The position numbers were made by a program, and so were the translations under genes. The notes below the pieces were generated by a model that saw nothing but the letters and a program-made list of their open reading frames with translations, searched no databases and had not been told where the DNA came from. A DNA stretch of 6,864 nucleotides from an uncultured Desulfobacca sp. (GTDB lineage Bacteria; Desulfobacterota; Desulfobaccia; Desulfobaccales; Desulfobaccaceae). Shown here piece after piece: positions 5,695-6,864 of the stretch. The stretch lies in NCBI GenBank assembly GCA_937958145.1, contig CALGOE010000098.1:1-6864 (forward strand), given 5' to 3'. Position 1 is the stretch's first letter. Each line of letters opens with the position of its first letter.

Positions 5695-6864
5695 ATGGAA
5701 ACCACAAACACCCTTTTGCAACCCCGCCGGCCGACCCGGGCCATTTTCGTCGGTCCGGTCCAGGTCGGCGGCGGCGCCCCGGTCTCGGTCCAGTCCATGA
5801 CCAACACCGATACCTGCAACCGGGAGCAGACCCTGGCCCAGATCCAGCGGCTGGTGCGGGCCGGCTGCGAAATCGTCCGCTTGGCCGTGCCCAACCAGGA
5901 AGCCGTGGCGGCCTTCCGGGAAATCAAGGCCTCCTGCCAGGTCCCCCTCATCGCCGATATCCATTTCAACCACAAACTCGCCCTGGGCGCCTTAGAGGCC
6001 GGGGCCGATGCCGTCCGCATCAACCCGGGCAATCTGGGGGGGGCAGCCAAAACCCGGCCGGTGGTGGAGGCCTGCCGGCAAATGGGCAAGTCCCTGCGCC
6101 TGGGCATCAATGCCGGCTCCCTGGAAAAGGACCTCCTGGACCAGTACGGCGGCCCCACCCCAGAGGCCCTGGTGGCCAGCGCCCGCCGTTGGATCCGCCA
6201 GTTCGAAGACTGGCAGTTCCAGGACTTTAAGGTCTCCCTGAAGGCCTCCGATGTCCTGGTGACCGTGGCGGCCTATAAACAATTGTCCCGGGAAGTGGAT
6301 TATCCGCTGCATATCGGCGTTACCGAAGCCGGCGGTCTCATTGCCGGCACGGTGAAATCAGCCCTGGGGCTGGGCTGGCTGTTGGCCGAGGGCATCGGCG
6401 ACACCATGCGGGTCTCCCTTACCCGCGACCCCGTGGAAGAGGTCTGGGTGGCTTATGACATCCTCCGGGCCCTGCACCTGCGGCACCGGGGGCCCGAGAT
6501 CATCTCCTGCCCGACCTGCGGCCGCTGCCAGATCGATCTCTTCAGCCTGGCCGCCGCCGCCGAACGGCGCCTCCGCTACCTGACCACCCCCATTAAAGTC
6601 GCCATCATGGGCTGCGTGGTCAACGGCCCCGGCGAAGCCCGCGAGGCCGATGTGGGCATCGCCGGCGGCAAAAAAGTGGGCGCCCTCATCAAAAAAGGCG
6701 AAACCGTGCGCACCGTCCCCGAAAGCCAGCTCCTGGCCACCCACCAGAAGGTGCGTGCCCAGGTGCTCAAGCTGGGGCACCACGGCCGGGGCTCCACGTC
6801 GGAGCCGTTGCTACGTCGGGTACGCCCGAAATACGCCGTGGCCACCTGCGGAGACTACATGGGT
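5695..6864 (+). CDS. ispG: IspG, (E)-4-hydroxy-3-methylbut-2-enyl-diphosphate synthase; 3' end abnormal and cut by window
   Basis: Iron-sulfur enzyme of the MEP isoprenoid pathway that reductively converts MEcPP to HMBPP. The TIM-barrel part runs from about residue 10 (VQVGGGAPVSVQSMTNTDT) to ~240 and includes LIADIHFNHKLAL, DAVRINPGN and HIGVTEAGG. The C-terminal 4Fe-4S domain supplies Cys272 and Cys275 (SCPTCGRC), Cys307 and Glu314 (GCVVNGPGEA), the expected ligand set. The IspG match ends near VPESQLL (residues 341-347). The frame stays open for another 43 codons to the window edge (390 codons, no stop), and these encode a different, metallo-beta-lactamase-like sequence. The catalytic part is complete; the true end of the gene is uncertain. 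The start ATG has only a weak AGAGA (5686-5690) as ribosome site, but the N-terminal length suits the family. The 93-base gap after the LysR gene has no clear promoter. Confidence 0.93.
   Translation, partial: METTNTLLQPRRPTRAIFVGPVQVGGGAPVSVQSMTNTDTCNREQTLAQIQRLVRAGCEIVRLAVPNQEAVAAFREIKASCQVPLIADIHFNHKLALGALEAGADAVRINPGNLGGAAKTRPVVEACRQMGKSLRLGINAGSLEKDLLDQYGGPTPEALVASARRWIRQFEDWQFQDFKVSLKASDVLVTVAAYKQLSREVDYPLHIGVTEAGGLIAGTVKSALGLGWLLAEGIGDTMRVSLTRDPVEEVWVAYDILRALHLRHRGPEIISCPTCGRCQIDLFSLAAAAERRLRYLTTPIKVAIMGCVVNGPGEAREADVGIAGGKKVGALIKKGETVRTVPESQLLATHQKVRAQVLKLGHHGRGSTSEPLLRRVRPKYAVATCGDYMG
6742..6864 (+). other. Fragment resembling C-terminal part of a ComEC-like metallo-beta-lactamase-fold protein
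   Basis: In the same frame as ispG, the last ~41 codons read KVRAQVLKLGHHGRGSTSE, then PLLRRVRPKYAVATCG and DYMG. This matches the late part of ComEC/Rec2-type MBL-fold domains: a strand ending in the metal-binding HHG, a Ser/Thr-rich loop, a short helix, then RPKYAV. The earlier HxHxDH metal motif is absent, so this is a partial domain. Codon choice (CGT twice, CTA, GTA, TCG, CCG, TTG) departs from the preceding ispG part. It may be the end of a separate gene joined here by rearrangement or misassembly. Confidence 0.65.

Noticed and set aside
1..6864. CRISPR array, tRNA/rRNA genes, insertion sequence ends or phage attachment sites
   Set aside because: On reading the window, no repeated spacer pattern, cloverleaf-like segment, transposase or long terminal inverted repeat was seen.

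Overview
The window carries six plus-strand protein genes in GC-rich DNA with strong C/G preference at third codon positions. The gene set is an amtB-glnK pair behind a sigma-54-type site, a LysR regulator resembling the selenium-associated group, and an MEP-pathway ispG. Together with the codon style, this suggests a Gram-negative bacterium, plausibly Desulfobacterota (former Deltaproteobacteria). That placement is inferred from protein character, not from a search.

Layout. Positions 1-246 begin with about 90 GC-rich bases of unclear coding status, then an AT-rich regulatory stretch. That stretch holds a good sigma-70-like promoter (96-124), a sigma-54-like promoter (174-191) and a strong Shine-Dalgarno. 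Next come amtB (247-1467, ammonium channel) and glnK (1489-1827, PII protein), closed by a clear intrinsic terminator (1856-1892). After a 250-base spacer, 2079-3965 encodes an unusual 628-residue protein that joins a trypsin-like serine protease domain to a DNA/RNA non-specific (NUC, DRGH-type) endonuclease. A strong sigma-70-like promoter (4023-4051) then precedes an isochorismatase-family cysteine hydrolase with nicotinamidase-like active-site and metal-site residues (4079-4600). A LysR-type regulator follows (4687-5601), then ispG from 5695 to beyond the window end.

How they work together. amtB and glnK form the standard nitrogen-sensing transport unit, in which GlnK plugs the channel when nitrogen is plentiful. 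The other genes look like separate transcription units with no obvious shared pathway. IspG makes HMBPP for isoprenoids, and the hydrolase probably acts on nicotinamide or a similar amide.

Points of most interest. (1) The ispG frame does not stop where IspG proteins normally end. It runs in frame into a piece resembling the C-terminal part of a ComEC-like metallo-beta-lactamase-fold protein, with shifted codon use. This suggests a recombination or assembly junction near 6735-6755. (2) The protease-nuclease fusion has complete visible catalytic sets for both domains and no signal peptide, which makes it a candidate intracellular effector. (3) Two promoters appear to serve amtB-glnK.
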